Shown: positions 36,001-49,790 of the stretch, one piece after another
Layout of the letters: the number at the start of each line of letters is the position of its first letter
Numbering within the stretch: the first letter of the stretch is position 1
DNA from: Physcomitrium patens
Taxonomy: Eukaryota; Streptophyta; Bryopsida; Funariales; Funariaceae
Assembly: GCF_000002425.4 (NCBI RefSeq)
Contig: NC_037255.1
Span: 2,053,847 to 2,117,846, forward strand
DNA: 64,000 nucleotides
Reading direction: 5' to 3'
Program-made: the position numbers and the translations under genes
Notes under the pieces: generated by a model
Databases searched by the model: none
Told to the model about the DNA's origin: nothing
Seen by the model: only the letters and a program-made list of their open reading frames with translations

Positions 36001-39000
36001 GCAAGATCAGCCAGATCTGGAGACAGTGGCCTAAGAGTTTCAGCAATAATAGCAGGAGAGAAGCAAGGTGAGTCCTCATTGTGTGTTACACTAGCGACTG
36101 GAACATGACAGAGGCCCATGTTGCTATCTTGAGGAGAGTCGCAATAAGCTTCAGCAAATAAAACTTGTGGCTCGTGCTCGATTAGAGGTATCCAATGATC
36201 TTCCTCCTCTAGAGGATTCCGTTTCCAAAATGACTTTATAATTTGACTTTGCCGATCACTAATTGAATCATACTCATGATGCATGCTCCAGGGTGATACA
36301 GTTGCATGGTCTTCTTCAGAAAACTCTGGGATGGTTAAACGAAGATCCTGCCGCAGTGTAAGAGCTCGCTGTTCCTATAGCACGACAAAAAAGAAAAAAC
36401 CTAAGATGACAAATAAACACTTAGAAACCACTTTTGAGTTCGGATATCCACAAAAATACTATCAAAGGCGAACCAAATAGCAGATCACACGAAACGAGAA
36501 GGATAAGTACAACTAAAGAAGTCAGACTAAAAATGTGGAATTGATTGCTAGACGAAATTTTTCGTGTAAAACATGCATCCCCTTCAGATGACAGCTGACA
36601 GCTGAGAGATGAAGTTACATCCAAACACACCTTCCAGCCTTTTTGAGGTTGTTCTTTAAACTGCGGCTCTTGTCGAAGAGACATACAAGACTGAAGACTG
36701 GTCGTTTCTGTGGGCGTAGACGATGAAGCTGTATTCGACTTTTGGCCCTCACACGAAGGTACTGTGCTCGATAATCGAACAGAATGATCATCCCTAAGAA
36801 CTTCATTAGAATCGGATGAAGCGCAATTCAGACTAAGCCCCTCCGAACGCAGACGTACGCCATGCGCTGAAGAATATCTCAGCTCAGCTATCTCCCTCTC
36901 TATGCGCGCCTGTCCAACCTCATCCTGCAAAAGCGAGGATTGCTCCTCTAATTTCAACACCGCCACCTCCAACAATGTAATGTTTGCCAAGAGTTCCCGA
37001 GCCTGCACGACAAGTTTCCAAAGTTGTCAATTCATCCTATACTATGATAAAACACAAAACCAGAAACACGAAGCACAAAGTAGTCAAGGACCGAACCAGC
37101 AGCAAGACTTAACACAAGCAGATTCGAAAGGCCGAAGTTGAAGATTTACAGATATTGGAAGATGACGTGGAAATTTGGTTAAAGCTCCTGAATCATGTTC
37201 CAAGGCACTTTCCAACACTGCACGTAGCTCAAGTTCCTCCGCCAACCGTTTATGTAGTAAAGACACCTGCACTCACTCATTTATTTTGTTTTATTTTTAA
37301 ATCAAGATACACAACGGACCATTTCAAGGACTGTGGTTTTTACAAATTCGTAGAGAAGGAGCCATGATACAACTTACTTCCTCTTGGAGTTCAGATAGCT
37401 GCACCAGACGCTCAAAAGTCCTGTAGTTAGACAAATCATCCTCATCCTCACCGCCAATTGCCTATTGAACCACAGTCCAGTCCATATTACATCAAAATTA
37501 GTCAATGTCTTTCAAAATGAAGTCTCGTATACATTAACCACAATACAAACTATTAACCTGGGGTGCAGCACTAAGCCTTCAAAGGAAGTTAATTACTGAA
37601 TTGTTATACAAATCAAATTATTTGTTTAAAAGAACTTTCAAATATAAAATGAAATAGGCTAAATTCCCAAATAAGGTTAAAGCATCATGTAAGTAGTAAC
37701 AGGACAGATGCCTACCTCGCTTTCAGCGGGTAAGATTTCTGCATGCTTCCGGCTAGAACATACTTTCGAAGCAAGCGAATGCCGGGCTTTCTGTTGTTTG
37801 CGATCCTGCTTGAAACTTGGGCTGCATGTAGAAAATAAATGTCTGTCAACTCCTGAATCCAACGATTTGTCTACCTTTGGGTTCATCGACTGAAGACTAG
37901 GTGAGTTGCTAATGTGTCCGCATAAACGGTCCTGGACTCTCTTAGAACTATACATAGAGAAAAATAACTCTAGACAGCCACGACCTCAGAGATATGGAAG
38001 TGAGAAGGTGAATCCTACGACGAACTGGTCCTAACCTCTCGAGCGGCAAAATGAGAGCACCTCTAATCTGGTTGCAATACAGATGATCATGACAACCACA
38101 TGACTAAAGCAGTCATACATAATTTCAGAGGTAAATTAAAGTAAAATAAAATAAGAATATACCTCGTTATTTCAACTCTATCGCTCCCATTCAGCTCGCG
38201 ATCCTGTGTCTCGGTCTTCTCAGGAATCTTCTGCACAACCATAATGTGATGTCTTGTTCTGAAAGCAATTTAACTGGACAAACAGTACTTGGCTGGCATT
38301 ATAATTACACAAATTTCCATCGAACATGTGCTAGTGTGCGTTAATCTAGATAACGAAACATTTAATCAATATGTGAAGCAAACTCACAACAAACTCACCC
38401 AACTCCCTGGACTAGCTTGCAGGAGTCGTCTCGATTGCCCATTTCTTTCACCCTTAGACTTCCTCTGTGGACACAACGAACAATCGAATTATAAACCAAA
38501 CTCATAGTTGTCTCTTCGACATGAAGCACCATGACTCCAGTACGATTGACGAAACTATTCAAGAGAGCCAGAAATCGACCTTCACCTCAACAAGATGGGG
38601 ACCAGTACATACAACACCAGGAAGAAAACAGACGTATCACCTTATCCAGCTTACAAACACATCTTCAGACCTTTCAATTTTCATGAAATAAGCTGGAGCA
38701 CAAATTGGATGTATCTTGGAGGGAAAACCGCTTGCTTAAAATTGAATGAGGCAAAAGTGTTTCTCAACAGAGAAGTTGAACTGTAACTACGGTCGGGACA
38801 GGAATAATCTCGCATTCGCAATGAGATCACTATCCATCAGAAATTATGCTCTGGACTACGTCTATAACACGGCACTTAGACTACGACACCAAGATACGGA
38901 ACTTACGATATTCCAGCTGCACCATCTAATTCTCCGTTCGATTTGTCACAAGTTTCAATTTCACTATTAACATGAGCAATAATGAAACCTTCCTATAGTT

Positions 39001-39507
39001 TCCATGAACTGCAAACTTCTCAAATTTGAGACTAGTGTGTAACTCGAGCTCTAATGAACTTTGTTTAGTGTCTATGAGAAGTGAATTTCAAACTAAAAGC
39101 CTCGCTCCACATCTACCAAAAATGCAGAAAAAAACAAAAAGAACAAAAAACGCAAAAAATGTATTCACGAGGTTGCACCGGCGGTAACGAACTACTTTTA
39201 AATGCGGAAACCGTTTCAAAGATAGGAGAGAGAGCGAGAGAAAATGTGAGCAGGCTAAGAGTCTGTTTTCTCGACTGACCAGAAATAAGTGTGGTGTGAT
39301 TAACAAGAGGAAAAGGCAGGAAAATATTGTCGTTACCTCTCGCTCATCTCGAGCGTCAGAACAGGAGGAAGTGCCACCATTATCCCTTGGCGATTGAGAA
39401 GACCCTCCGTACGAGGTAGAAACCGGTGAAGATCGTTCTGTCTCACTGCTGTGGCAGCGGCTTTTCCTCTGTGTCACCCCGCACTCAATTGGCTCCATCG
39501 TATCCAT
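33034..39507 (-). CDS. MIP1-leucine-zipper / DUF547 protein, 15 coding exons
   Basis: Exons (plus coordinates, in reading order): 39507-39337, 38464-38399, 38230-38163, 37947-37716, 37461-37378, 37266-37150, 37002-36631, 36374-35748, 35590-35468, 35335-34833, 34659-34560, 34362-34303, 34159-34067, 33870-33751, 33360-33034. Every intron is GT-AG and every junction keeps frame, giving about 1020 residues from ATG 39507 to TAA 33034. Residues 1-180 are Ser/charged-rich; 180-295 form a coiled coil (FERLVQLSELQEE, LLHKRLAEELELRAVLE, ITLLEVAVLKLEEQSSLLQDE), the MIP1 leucine-zipper domain. Residues about 775-915 are the DUF547 domain (LSRVDPSNLKHEEKLAFW, INLYNALLMHAYLAYGIP, AAYTVGGHSFNAATMEF), followed by the usual family tail (VRVYTAKHV, ARRHRIL-like, FRYLF). 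These plant proteins are named after a snapdragon MADS-box interactor; the biochemical role of DUF547 is not established. It is the only intact host gene I can support here. Confidence 0.92.
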
Positions 39508-41400
39508 ACTTTCACCTTCCTCGCTCGCCTTCTACCTCTATGTCATCAAATCCAGCAGCTGGCCTATCCGACGCTTGGCAGCCAGCTTCATTCTAATTTC
39601 ATGTTTTCTTTCACAATACGCTTCTTCCCAAAACTTCTCACCTAGCTACCCAACAAGGTTTTCACTAACATAGATTTAAGTCTTTCGGCATGGGGGAGCG
39701 GGAAATTTTATCAGGACTGTGCTTGCCGTGACAGATAGATACAGCCCTGTAGTTGTAGTGGCGCATGACTCGAATAAAGAGAGCCTTACTAAATCAAAAG
39801 CTCCCCCTACATGCACCAGGTACATAAATCCCCAAGTGAACCGATCAGATTGCCAAGAACTTCAGATATGTGCCGATGGTTGTCCTTCCTACAGGAACAT
39901 TGGGACAGCAGTGTTCCATAAGCTGCGGAAGCAGCGACAATACGACTACCTCTTGTCGACCAGTCTCCTAACCCAGTAGAATCGCTTCAACTTGGTTACT
40001 CTGGAAAAAGCCTCTCAATAGATCTTAGAAATAACCAATTCCCAAGTAAAAGAGCTAAGCATGAAAACATCCTGAGTGAAAGAGGTACACCAGCAATATG
40101 AGATCTCATCCGCTTAAATTTCGGGTTAGAAATTGAAAACGTTCAAGTTTACTGGTCATTCCTACCCCGGCCAAGCCGATGTGTTCATTATGTCCATCTA
40201 GCTAGCATCCGACCTGATACTTCACGAGGTCTTACATGGATGTAAGGTCATTAACGCTGCAGTGTCCGAGGGATTTGTATCAAGGCAGAATACGTCACCA
40301 CGCCACACCTGAAAATGTGTCCAATGGTGTGGCTGCATCTGCTCTTCGATTAAACCCAAACCAAATCAAGCCCGGGAACTCCAACTTCCAGCGCCATCTT
40401 CAGTGGTCGAGCTTCGTAAACTAGTTAAAATTTCTACACAACAGGTGCGACTAAACTCTCGTCCAGATCACACACTGACACACACTACGATGTAAAGTCA
40501 CAAGACAGGAGTGTCCGACTTATATAAACCAGATTCACTCCGTATCATACGAAGATGAGATTCAGAATAAGCCCTCGCCACGGTAGATACCTTTGTGATT
40601 AAGATCTGAAAATTCCAGAATTCTACTTCCCACCCTCTGAAACAAATCTCTCCAAGTCATGTTCGACTCCCCTTCCTTAATTCCACCTGCTGCACCAACC
40701 TGCCTCCGCCTCCAAAACTAGATTCAATTACCATGCCCTTCACAAACATGTTCCTCAGAAATTACCATAGCACACTCCTCCGAAGCAACTCCTCCGATAC
40801 CACGTTTACAATCCTCAACCTGCTCTCTCCAAACTCACTCAGCCTCGTTGCTCGCCGCCGTCCTCTCCTCCTCGTCCTCCCTGCCGCAATTCTACCCTAC
40901 CGCCCTCTCGCAGTCAGATGCACCAATACCTCTCGCAGTCAGATGCACCAATACCTCTCGCAGTCAGATGCACCAATACCTCTCGCCTCACGACTCAACC
41001 ACGCTCGTCAAATCGATCGCATCGAGTGTCAGTCAGAAAATTAGGTCCATGGTCACCGCAGCAGTGCCAAACACAGTCTCTCTAATCTAGCAACAACATA
41101 ATTTCTTGTTTCTTTCTCCTCTGTTCATCATCAGCGTCCTGCGCCTTTCTCCAGAATCCTCGTTTCACTCAACGAACACGACGGCTGCTTTCAATGAATG
41201 AGAATCGTCGGAGCGCCCTGCCATCGCCTTCACCATCATGTGCTGCTTCCTTGTTGGTATCTGCAGCTCGCCGAAGTCTCACTTGAATAAACCGAGGCCC
41301 TTATCTCTCTGTCCGTTTCGCTCTCTCGCTACCTCCACTGTCGAAATAAATTACCATCCTCAACTCAGACGAATGAACTCCGAAGGAAGGGGCGACCGAA
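39508..41400 (-). promoter_or_regulatory. 5' flank and probable 5' UTR region of the DUF547 gene
   Basis: No long coding frame. On the minus strand 41080-41390 is GA-rich and GC-richer than the surroundings, as leader exons of plant genes often are, and could be a noncoding first exon separated by an intron from the coding exon at 39507. This is inference from composition; no transcript evidence can be read from DNA. 40904-40986 holds a 25-bp tandem repeat. Confidence 0.3.
40904..40986. repeat. 25-bp tandem repeat, three copies plus 8 bp
   Basis: The unit cctctcgcagtcagatgcac + caata repeats exactly at 40904, 40929 and 40954, with a partial fourth start at 40979. Copies look identical, so the array is recent or homogenised. 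Confidence 0.9.
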
Positions 41401-43400
41401 ACCTCATGTAAAAGATTAAAATAAATAAAAAAAGGCAGAAAAACCAAAAAGAAATCCACCAGTCAAGCACCGAACCTCAATTTCATCCATCCATCATTGA
41501 TTCCGTCCGTCATCTCTCCCTTTCAACGGCGTTCGTTAATCTGTCTAGTTGACGGGTCACTTCTCATCCGGAAGACCCGCGCGAAGTCCATAGGGGTCCC
41601 AAGTATAACCGAAGCAAAAGTGCAGATTGTGACTTGAGCATGGATGTGGTGCTGTCCAGCACGAGTATTGCTCTCACTAAACAGGGTCCTCTTGAGGAAC
41701 AGTGCCCATGAACTGAGGGGCGACGTTCCCAAGTGCGCACGAAGCCTTGGGGGAGGCTGACTAACAGAACCCACGCTTAGTGAGTAATTTGCTTTTGTAC
41801 ATCTTTTAATCTATTTAGTGTGGATCTATTCCCAAACAAAAAAAAATGAGTATGTTTCTATAATATGAAAGCAAGAAAACCCACAAATTCATAGCTGTAT
41901 ATCAGCGCACAATCCTCCAAAACGCTGAGGTGAAACCCTAACTACGGAAGTATCAGTGAAAGACTTGTGCTGAGTGCATGTTCTTCGGATCGACTTGGTA
42001 ACTAATTTTGGCCCCTTGTTTGTGGAATGGCGGCTTTCATTAAATCCTTGATCCATCATTCTAACTATATTCTGCTGTTAATCACACGTCCTTCGTAAAA
42101 ATCTCTGATTAATCTCGGATTAAGGGATCCCAAATTCGAATATTCAACACTTCCATGCAAGGAACACTTTAAGGCCCACCACCAAAAACAACTGTTCGTG
42201 TAGAACAGAGATCGAAATCTCTCTCTGTAATTGACCCAGGCATCCGATAATTAAGACGTGATTATAATTTAATTAGGCCAAGCATTAACTATTCTACCGT
42301 GTTCAGCACAAACTTGGGGATTATGGGCACCCATCTACCTGTAGCTATAGTTAGATTAACCCTCCAACGACTTCAGGAAGAGTAGATCCCCTTTCACCTC
42401 CAGATTAGCGGGATTCGCTTTTCACCATCCTAATTCGAATATATGCTCTACTATTTTAGGCATGAATATTAATGTTTTGATATAGGTAAATGTTTTATTT
42501 CTTTTTCCTTCTCTTTCACAGCCAAATTATTTGCATGAAAGCAAAAAGATGCAATCAATTATTTTTCAATTAAATACCTCTCAGGAGTATTGTATGTGTA
42601 CATTCACAAGCAAATATTCACTCACTTTGCATCCATGCAATTTATTTTAAATAAAAAGAAAACAATAATACCAGCAATCATAAAAATTACTTCAAATAAA
42701 TCATTTGAAGTTGCAATGCTGAAGTTTCCTTTTTACCAATCACCATAAACACACAATTTCTAATCATCCAAATGCAATTTGTTTTTCATGCACTTCGCAA
42801 TAAGTGCATACAGAATAAGTAAATAAAAGGATGAAAGAATGATGTTGAGGCTGATGAGTCAACAGTTATTGCAACTATTATTATCATTGAAGCCCAGTTT
42901 ACTGTGTAGCCACAATGCTTACGTAGCCACATGATTTGAGGAATTATTAAAAAGGTAGGTTTTTTCTCTAGATCAAAAAGGTTTTAAAGTCGATCTTGTA
43001 TTAAAAATGTTTTTTCTTTTCTTTTCCTCTCACAACCCATCATTTCTGTACACAGATATTGCCCATGTCTTCAGATGATTAGTATAACCCAATGTCAGAA
43101 GAGTATAAATGGGTCCTTTAGAGCATGCCAAGAACACACAAGCAAAGGCACAGAGCAAGAGCCAGAGGCATTATATACCAACTCATTTTTTTAAATGGGA
43201 AATATCAAACCAAAATTAAATGCAGTTTTTTGAAGCATGTATCAACCAGCATCTCCAATGGCTGTGTAGTGAGTACACAGGGAAATTAAGAAGCATGTGA
43301 ACCAGAGAGGTACATGAAAGGGGGGGAGGGACTGGCATGTTAGCATTTCATCCATCCAAATCCAACAACATTCATCCTCAAATTCTTACACGAATTCAAC
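41401..43400. other. Intergenic region without recognised gene
   Basis: Nothing convincing on either strand. An 83-codon minus frame at 41523-41774 lies in a GC-richer patch but has no recognisable motif, no homologous copy in the window and no supporting splice structure. Confidence 0.5.
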
Positions 43401-46400
43401 CCCTTGGCTTCATTCATTCATTCATCCAACACACACACACACACACAAAACAAAAAACAAAAGCTACCAGAGGGGATGATGAATAGGAGGCATATGCATC
43501 CTCTGCCAGTGTCCATCAATGGGCCTGTGCACAGGCTGCAGCAGGCTCATTTGAATTCTGCATGCTGAGAAAGAAGAATGTTGATGATGATAGATAGATA
43601 GATGATGGTGGTGGTGAATAGATAGGGAGGATGAATGCGTGTGTGCCCACCTCATTCAATACCATTTGTGTCACTCTGTCTCCATGCCCTTGGACTTATT
43701 CTCATATTACAGGCATGGTCATGGGGTGCAATTTTAGCACGGTCATGGGGACTTCTTCTTTAATCTCTTCCTCCCCTTCTCAGAAAATAAAATATATATA
43801 AAAAAGGGTTTGGTGAGAAGTCCTCCTGAAAATGGGGAACTTCAAATTTGCCCACCAGTTATGCAGCTTAGCTCTATTAGACACATTTTTTTCTTTCATT
43901 CTTTCCTGTAGCATATATTGATTATTTATTTATTTATTTATTTATCTTTAAATTGAATGTTTGAATTGTGCACTGAAGTTGCAAGGCATTCCTGAAAAGG
44001 TTTCATTATGGGAAGAAGTCAAAAAGTAAAAAGGGTAATGTGTATATGTGTGTGTGTCTGTGTATTTATTTTGCATTTATATCCCATACAGCTATTCATA
44101 CTTTTACTTACTAAAGGCTTGCCAATCATGTAGAGAATACTCTAATTCACTATCTTATGCAATTTCTGATCCATGTTGTCACCTACAACAATTGAATACT
44201 GTGTCCTTTGGTTGGCCCAACAAGAGCACAATGTTTGGTTTTCTCCCTTCTTTACACCCATGTCCTTTAAACACATAGTTTTCATGGGTGCAATTCTTCA
44301 CTTTAAAGTCAAACAAGCAAGACATTTGTTGAAGGCAGTAAAATCTAATTTGCCCTCTTTGTTTTTAGTAACCTTCTTCCAAGGTAGCTAAATCACAGAA
44401 ATTTAATTCATCAATGAACATAAATGTTTTCAAATTAAACTCATAAAATGCAAATAAGGAGAAAGAGATGAACAACTCTGTGGAATCAAGGGATAGTATA
44501 ATTATAACCTTACAACGAAATGAGATTCTGAAGTGTTGAAGAGTGATAGATTTTCATATCATGTGAGTTCATTTGGTCAAATATTTACTTCAGTATAGAA
44601 TGTACTCTTTATCTAAAACTGGGTCCCTCTCCAATCATTCCACCACCCCAAATTCATAATCCATACTCAGAAAATGCAAAGATTATGTATATATACATAC
44701 ATACATACATACATACATGCAAAAAATCAGTTTAAAGTGTTGTGAAGCTGATGTGTAACTATCTAAACCTCAAAACCATATCCCTTGTGTGCGTACATAA
44801 ACACACAATGAATTAGAAAAAAGAGGTTAATAAAGTGACACAAGTGGAATGAGTTGTGGGGCAGATAAACACGCAAGGTCAATGGGAGAGTACAGCATGC
44901 ACAGGAAAGATATGGGGACTTTTGTGAAGGATTTGAGGCATGTAGAAGAAGGATGCCTTTGCTCCAAGTAGTCAACCCTAACATGTGATACCAAGTGGTC
45001 CTACCCTTCCCTGTCACATGCTTGCTTAGCCCAACCCTACCCTACGAACAACCTTAGACCTTGCCCTTCATACAGTTACAGGGGAATATACAGTGCCTTC
45101 CCTGGAGATACTAGCTTGTGACCTCCCCCCCCCCTGGCCTGTAAATTCGCAATCCCCTTTGTCCTTCACCCCTTTGCCACTCCAGGAACTGTGCAAGGGG
45201 GGTACCTTATGGTGGCAGAAAGAGTTGGATGGATGAATATTTGTGTGGGTTGTTTGGACGTTCCACATCCACATCCACATCCTTCAAGGCCATTGGGGAT
45301 ACTTGGAGTTTCATTAATTGAGTTACTTTATTTCTTATTCTTCTTAAAAAACCAAACATTACAGCTTCAATTTTGAATGCTGTGATTATCAAATGTTGTG
45401 AGTAAAGTTTGGACAGTATTGCAAAACAGTTTTAAGAACTTATGAAGTGTCAAGTTTTTGTTTTTGGTTTTGTTCTTTAGTGGGTACATGTACATATACA
45501 GACATACATACATACTTGCAAATAAATTAACATTTGATATGCATTTAGGGTTACAGCATTATTTACTTTTCTTTATGGGAGTGCTAAGTAAGGTTGTGTG
45601 TGGTTGTCTGTGTCAGAAGCTCCTTTGTTTCTGTGTTCTCTCAATTTGAAAATTACATGAGGTTTTAATTAATGTATTAAAATTTGATGAAACATTTTGA
45701 TGAGTAACTTTGATTTAGCCATTTTGGAATATTGTGAATTTTTTTACTTTTTTATTAAATTATTGATAAAAGAGAAAAAGTTATGGATAATGGATAAAAT
45801 TCATCATGAAATTATTTTCATATGTATTACTTCTAAATAAATTAATAATAGACAAATATATAAAGTTTCATCAGATTTTAGAGTGTCAAATTGGTAACTA
45901 GTTTTTTTGAATAATTTTCACAGCATTGACAATTAAATACTTCGTTTGACCATTAAAGATGGGTAAACTCTCTCTCTTTCCCTCTCTCTCTTTCAATTCA
46001 TATATATATATATATATTACATTAATAAAATTGTGTAAGAAGATCACAGTTAATATTTAGTTTCGTATATTAACCAAAAAGCTATGGGATAAGTTGTGAA
46101 CATAATAAAAGTTATCTCAAAGAATCCAGCCATATATACAGACAGCTCTAATTAGTACAAATAAAAATCTTATGATGGTGCTTTTTTATACCCAAAAGTA
46201 AGAATATCTCCAGAGAATTGCAATCACAGCACCAAAGCAAAGCAAAGCAAAGTCTGAAACCTTTACTAGAGTTGGGGTCATTTCTTTTGCTTGTCCTTTT
46301 TGTTGTCTTGTTAGCTCTCATTCTATCCTTTATGAATAGCACCCTTCAAGATGTTGGCATTGCATCCATTAATGTGAATGACTCATAAAATGTGAATTGC

Positions 46401-48300
46401 CTACAATTTTGCCATCAATGTTCTTATGACATCTTGAATTGGACATCTTGTTTCCGTGCAAGCTTCCAAATCAAAACACAATATACATGTTGGCATTCTG
46501 CACATTACATTGATCATTCCTTAGAGACAACTTTAATTTTTAATTTTAATTTTAATTTTTTTTTGTTCTATTGAAGAGATACTCCAAATTTCTGTTTTAG
46601 GAATAGTTATTGCAATTTTGACCTCCAATTCAACACTCCTTTTTTTTTTTCAAAAAAATAATACTGCTACTGATCACTCACTTGTGTATTTCCAGATTTT
46701 GTTGTTGTAATGTGATTTATGTATATTGAATTAAACGTATAGTTGATGTACTGTCGAGTTTCATTTTTTTCATTTTTTGAACAGACTGCTAAACCCATCT
46801 TTCCAAGCCTTTCTGTGATATTTTTTTCTAATTTAAAATTTTCGTTTTATACTCTACCATTTTGAAACTCTCTACAATAATATTTAGAATATGAATAATA
46901 ATGTATTATTCCAATCATGTTGATAAAATGAAAGACTTCTTTTGCTTGTCTCGTTCATTTTTTTACTAGTTTCAATTTCTTGATTAAAAATCCAGGGCTC
47001 ATTGACTTCTGAGAATGTCAGTAACTTTTATACAAATTTGAGACTGCAGGTCTTCACTCTTCATTGATATCACCAGCAATAGCAATTTCAACATGTCATC
47101 AATCCCACTCTTGCTTCAAAAGTGCAAAGTTGGTACCCAACAAAAATTCCATTTACTTTTTCTTATTATGAAACATTCCAGTGGAACATAAATTTTTAAC
47201 AGGACTTGGTTTGATAATGACTAGGTCTTGTTATGACATTCAAATCTTGTGTAAGCAGAAATGATGTCTTCCTCAGGTCTATTGTTGTTAACATTTCATA
47301 AGTTTTACACTCTTTTAGGATTCCAGTTGTTGTTTTCCTATTATGACTTGCAAACCCCCTATGGTTTGCTTACAGCAACGTTTGCTTCACTCGTAGGCTT
47401 CTTGCAACATGTTTTTTTGTAATGCTTGTTGTCCCCCACGATTACCATACTTGCAAGTTTTCTTGACCAACTCGAAGGTGCTTCTGTCCTGCTAAGTCGA
47501 ACTGAGTGCATCGCAGAGCCAGCCTTTCATTATTCAAACTTGAGGGCCATTTGAGCTCGCGGAAATCTCCTGGTTATGCCTGACAACATAACTCAGCACT
47601 AGCACCTTCACCAGCCAGTACCGTGGCATAATTGGGTGGAAATAAAAATGGCCTTAAAAAAGACTTGATAATTAGTCATTATTTTGTTTACTTCTTCCAA
47701 CAGACTATATTATTTTCTTATGCTATAAACATTTTGAATTGATAAAACATATTTTTATATTTTACAAATTACTTATTTAGTTAAAAAAATTACCTTGATT
47801 TTTTTCAATTAATTACCATATTAAATTTATAAGTGTTATTTTTCTTAATACAAATCTTTTACTTTGTTTGTTCTTTACTCAAAGTATGTACTACGGTTGA
47901 TTCTCCAGTCTTAGATTACATTTTGAATGTAGTTGAAAGTATTATTAGCTCTTCCAGTGTGTCTTTTACATTTGTTTTGGCTATCAAGCATTTTAATAAT
48001 ATGCTACTCATTGTGTAGTTCTTCATAATAAACGAAGTTGATTCTTTTACCAATAACTACAGTATTTTAAATAAAATTTAAATAAGATTGTTTGATGTAT
48101 GTAAAAAAAGTTGTTATTAATTTCTTTTCATGAATACACAATGTTAATTTAATTAATTATATTTATTCGGTTATTATTATCAATTATTTAATGTAATAAA
48201 TTATAATTAACAACCACCTTGGAAAAGAATTACAGTCACCTTCCTTCCAATATATATATATATATATATATATATCTACACACACACACAACATTATACA
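43401..48300. other. Intergenic region with microsatellites
   Basis: Simple repeats: (CA)n at 43430-43447, GATA-type at 43588-43604, (GT)n near 44046-44058, (CATA)n at 44693-44717, poly-C of 12 at about 45125-45137, (TA)n at 45999-46016. A perfect 14-bp palindrome GCCTGTGCACAGGC is at 43523-43536. Short frames present do not resemble known proteins. From 45660 to 48250 the DNA is AT-rich and featureless. Confidence 0.5.
48250..48290. repeat. (TA)n followed by (CA)n
   Basis: A compound dinucleotide repeat: TA units from about 48250 to 48275, then ctacacacacacacac to about 48290. Confidence 0.85.
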
Positions 48301-48419
48301 AATTTGTGAAGACTAGTGACGTCTCAACCAATAAAAACAACTACTTTGAATCCTATTTTCAATGTCTGAAACCCTTTGTCTTCTTTTAAAAGAGATATAA
48401 AAAGTCAAAAGCTTAAATC

Positions 48420-48980
48420 CTAGCCCTAGACACCCTGAGAATGATGCCGATCGGCAATGGTCCGCAACAAAACAGGCACGTCTCGCATGATTTTCCGGCG
48501 ATCTCGATGCTTTTTCGATCACATCCTTCTTGTGAGCCATTCGCAACTGCGAGCTCCAGGGAACAGCATCATGGTGGTCAGATCTTGCTTCGAAAAGGGA
48601 ACCAGGTCGACGTAACGGACAGATGGCTGAATAAGTTTCGTGGCTCTTCACAGGCAAGAATGTCGATTCGTGGAAGATCCGGAGCAAAGTCCCGGTGCTT
48701 GTGGATCCAACGTCTATGCTGATCAAACCCACAATTTTTGTTTTTGTTTTTTTTGTTTCTTTTTACTGTAAGAGGTGGGTTTGTGTGGGTCAGTTGCTGG
48801 CGGAGATGGCTGCATTGCAACAGGGTGTTGAGCATGGTTGTGGCATCAAATGATGGGACATTACTCGCCACTGGAATGTGGGGAGCTGTGCAGAAATAGT
48901 TGTGGAGTTTCCGAGAGGATCAACCTTGGGATGGAGGCCCAGAGAATTGCTGTCATCTTCCACCTCACTGGTCCCCACTA
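48420..48980. other. GC-richer patch with overlapping frames, unassigned
   Basis: This 560-bp stretch is clearly GC-richer than the AT-rich flanks and holds open frames on both strands: 93 codons on + (48441-48722) and 139 (48313-48732) and 97 (48578-48871) on minus. None carries a motif I recognise. A T/G-rich tract ending ttactgtaag at about 48733-48770 could be part of an intron. It may be an exon of a host gene or a gene fragment; strand is undecided. Confidence 0.25.
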
Positions 48981-49410
48981 ATGCAAAAAGGTCTGTCTGT
49001 CGATGTGTTTTCTAGTCCTTGCCGTGGGTGATGTCCATCTGCAGTCCACCCTCGATATGTATTAACACTGAGCAATGAAGTTTTCACACTTCTGTGCTGT
49101 TAACACTTCAACACTTATCAGGGGTAGCATACACAATTTGTAACACTTATATGAATAACACTTGTGTAAATAAAGGATGAAAATACATAAGATATGAATG
49201 TCATCATGTTTCTGAGCATAATGGGAGAACAAATCTAAAATAGTTCAATGAAATTCTTGTGCATGATGCTAAGATCATATTTCCTTTTGAAGTGTTTGAA
49301 TGTTTTTGATGCAAGGTGTATTGTTAGTAGGCCTTGGTTTCAACATATTGTTTCAAGGTCATTAATGCACTTTCAACATTCTTGAATCCTACTACATCTA
49401 CATGTAATGA

Positions 49411-49429
<19 letters not shown>

Positions 49430-49449
<20 letters not shown>

Positions 49450-49737
49450 TATAATTATGTACATAAGAAATATTAGGTAGAAGGTGAATAAAGGTAGATT
49501 TGATAATATCTTGTAGATAAGTACCATAGAAGCTTCAAAAACACGAATTTGGCTTCACACATTTTTGTAGTTGATTAATAGGTTATAAACTTGGCCAACT
49601 AATTGGACATATGTCACATATATTGACAACTTTTAATACAAGTTGGCCACATAGTGCATATGGAGGAAACTTCTCTTGCAAGTTAAATGTGTGTTGGAGG
49701 TCCTATAGAACATCATCACATATCTTATAGTTAAATA

Positions 49738-49740
<3 letters not shown>
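49430..49740 (+). repeat. Chromovirus LTR fragment, sense on + strand
   Basis: Matches the U3 half of the family LTR in order (aagaaatattaggtagaag, gtaccatagaagcttc, ggccaactaattggacatatg, ggaggtcctatagaacatc, agttaaataatatata) and stops at the TATA box, which has grown into a TA repeat (49737-49770) followed by a TG repeat (49772-49790). It is opposite in orientation to the adjacent E and G2 LTRs. Confidence 0.7.
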
Positions 49741-49769
<29 letters not shown>

Positions 49770-49790
49770 GAGTGTGTGTGTGTGTGTGTG

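Noticed and set aside
32748-36108. Numerous + strand and alternative-frame ORFs of 60-90 codons over the host gene
   Set aside because: They overlap the spliced minus strand exons in other frames; the 15-exon minus model explains the coding signal.
41523-41774. 83-codon minus ORF in a GC-richer patch
   Set aside because: No motif, no splice context and no second copy; likely chance in GC-richer DNA.
43464-43655. His/Ser-rich 63-codon minus ORF
   Set aside because: Built mostly from GATG/GATA-type microsatellite sequence; the palindrome inside it is noted, but nothing supports a peptide gene.
45086-45205. Partial resemblance to a miR408-like sequence (acagtgccttccctgg) with a possible hairpin
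   Set aside because: The core lacks three bases of the miRNA and the stem I can draw is only 5 + 7 bp with a large internal loop.
48250-48290. Dinucleotide repeat considered as a regulatory Z-DNA element
   Set aside because: Short compound microsatellite with no gene nearby; no support beyond the sequence type.
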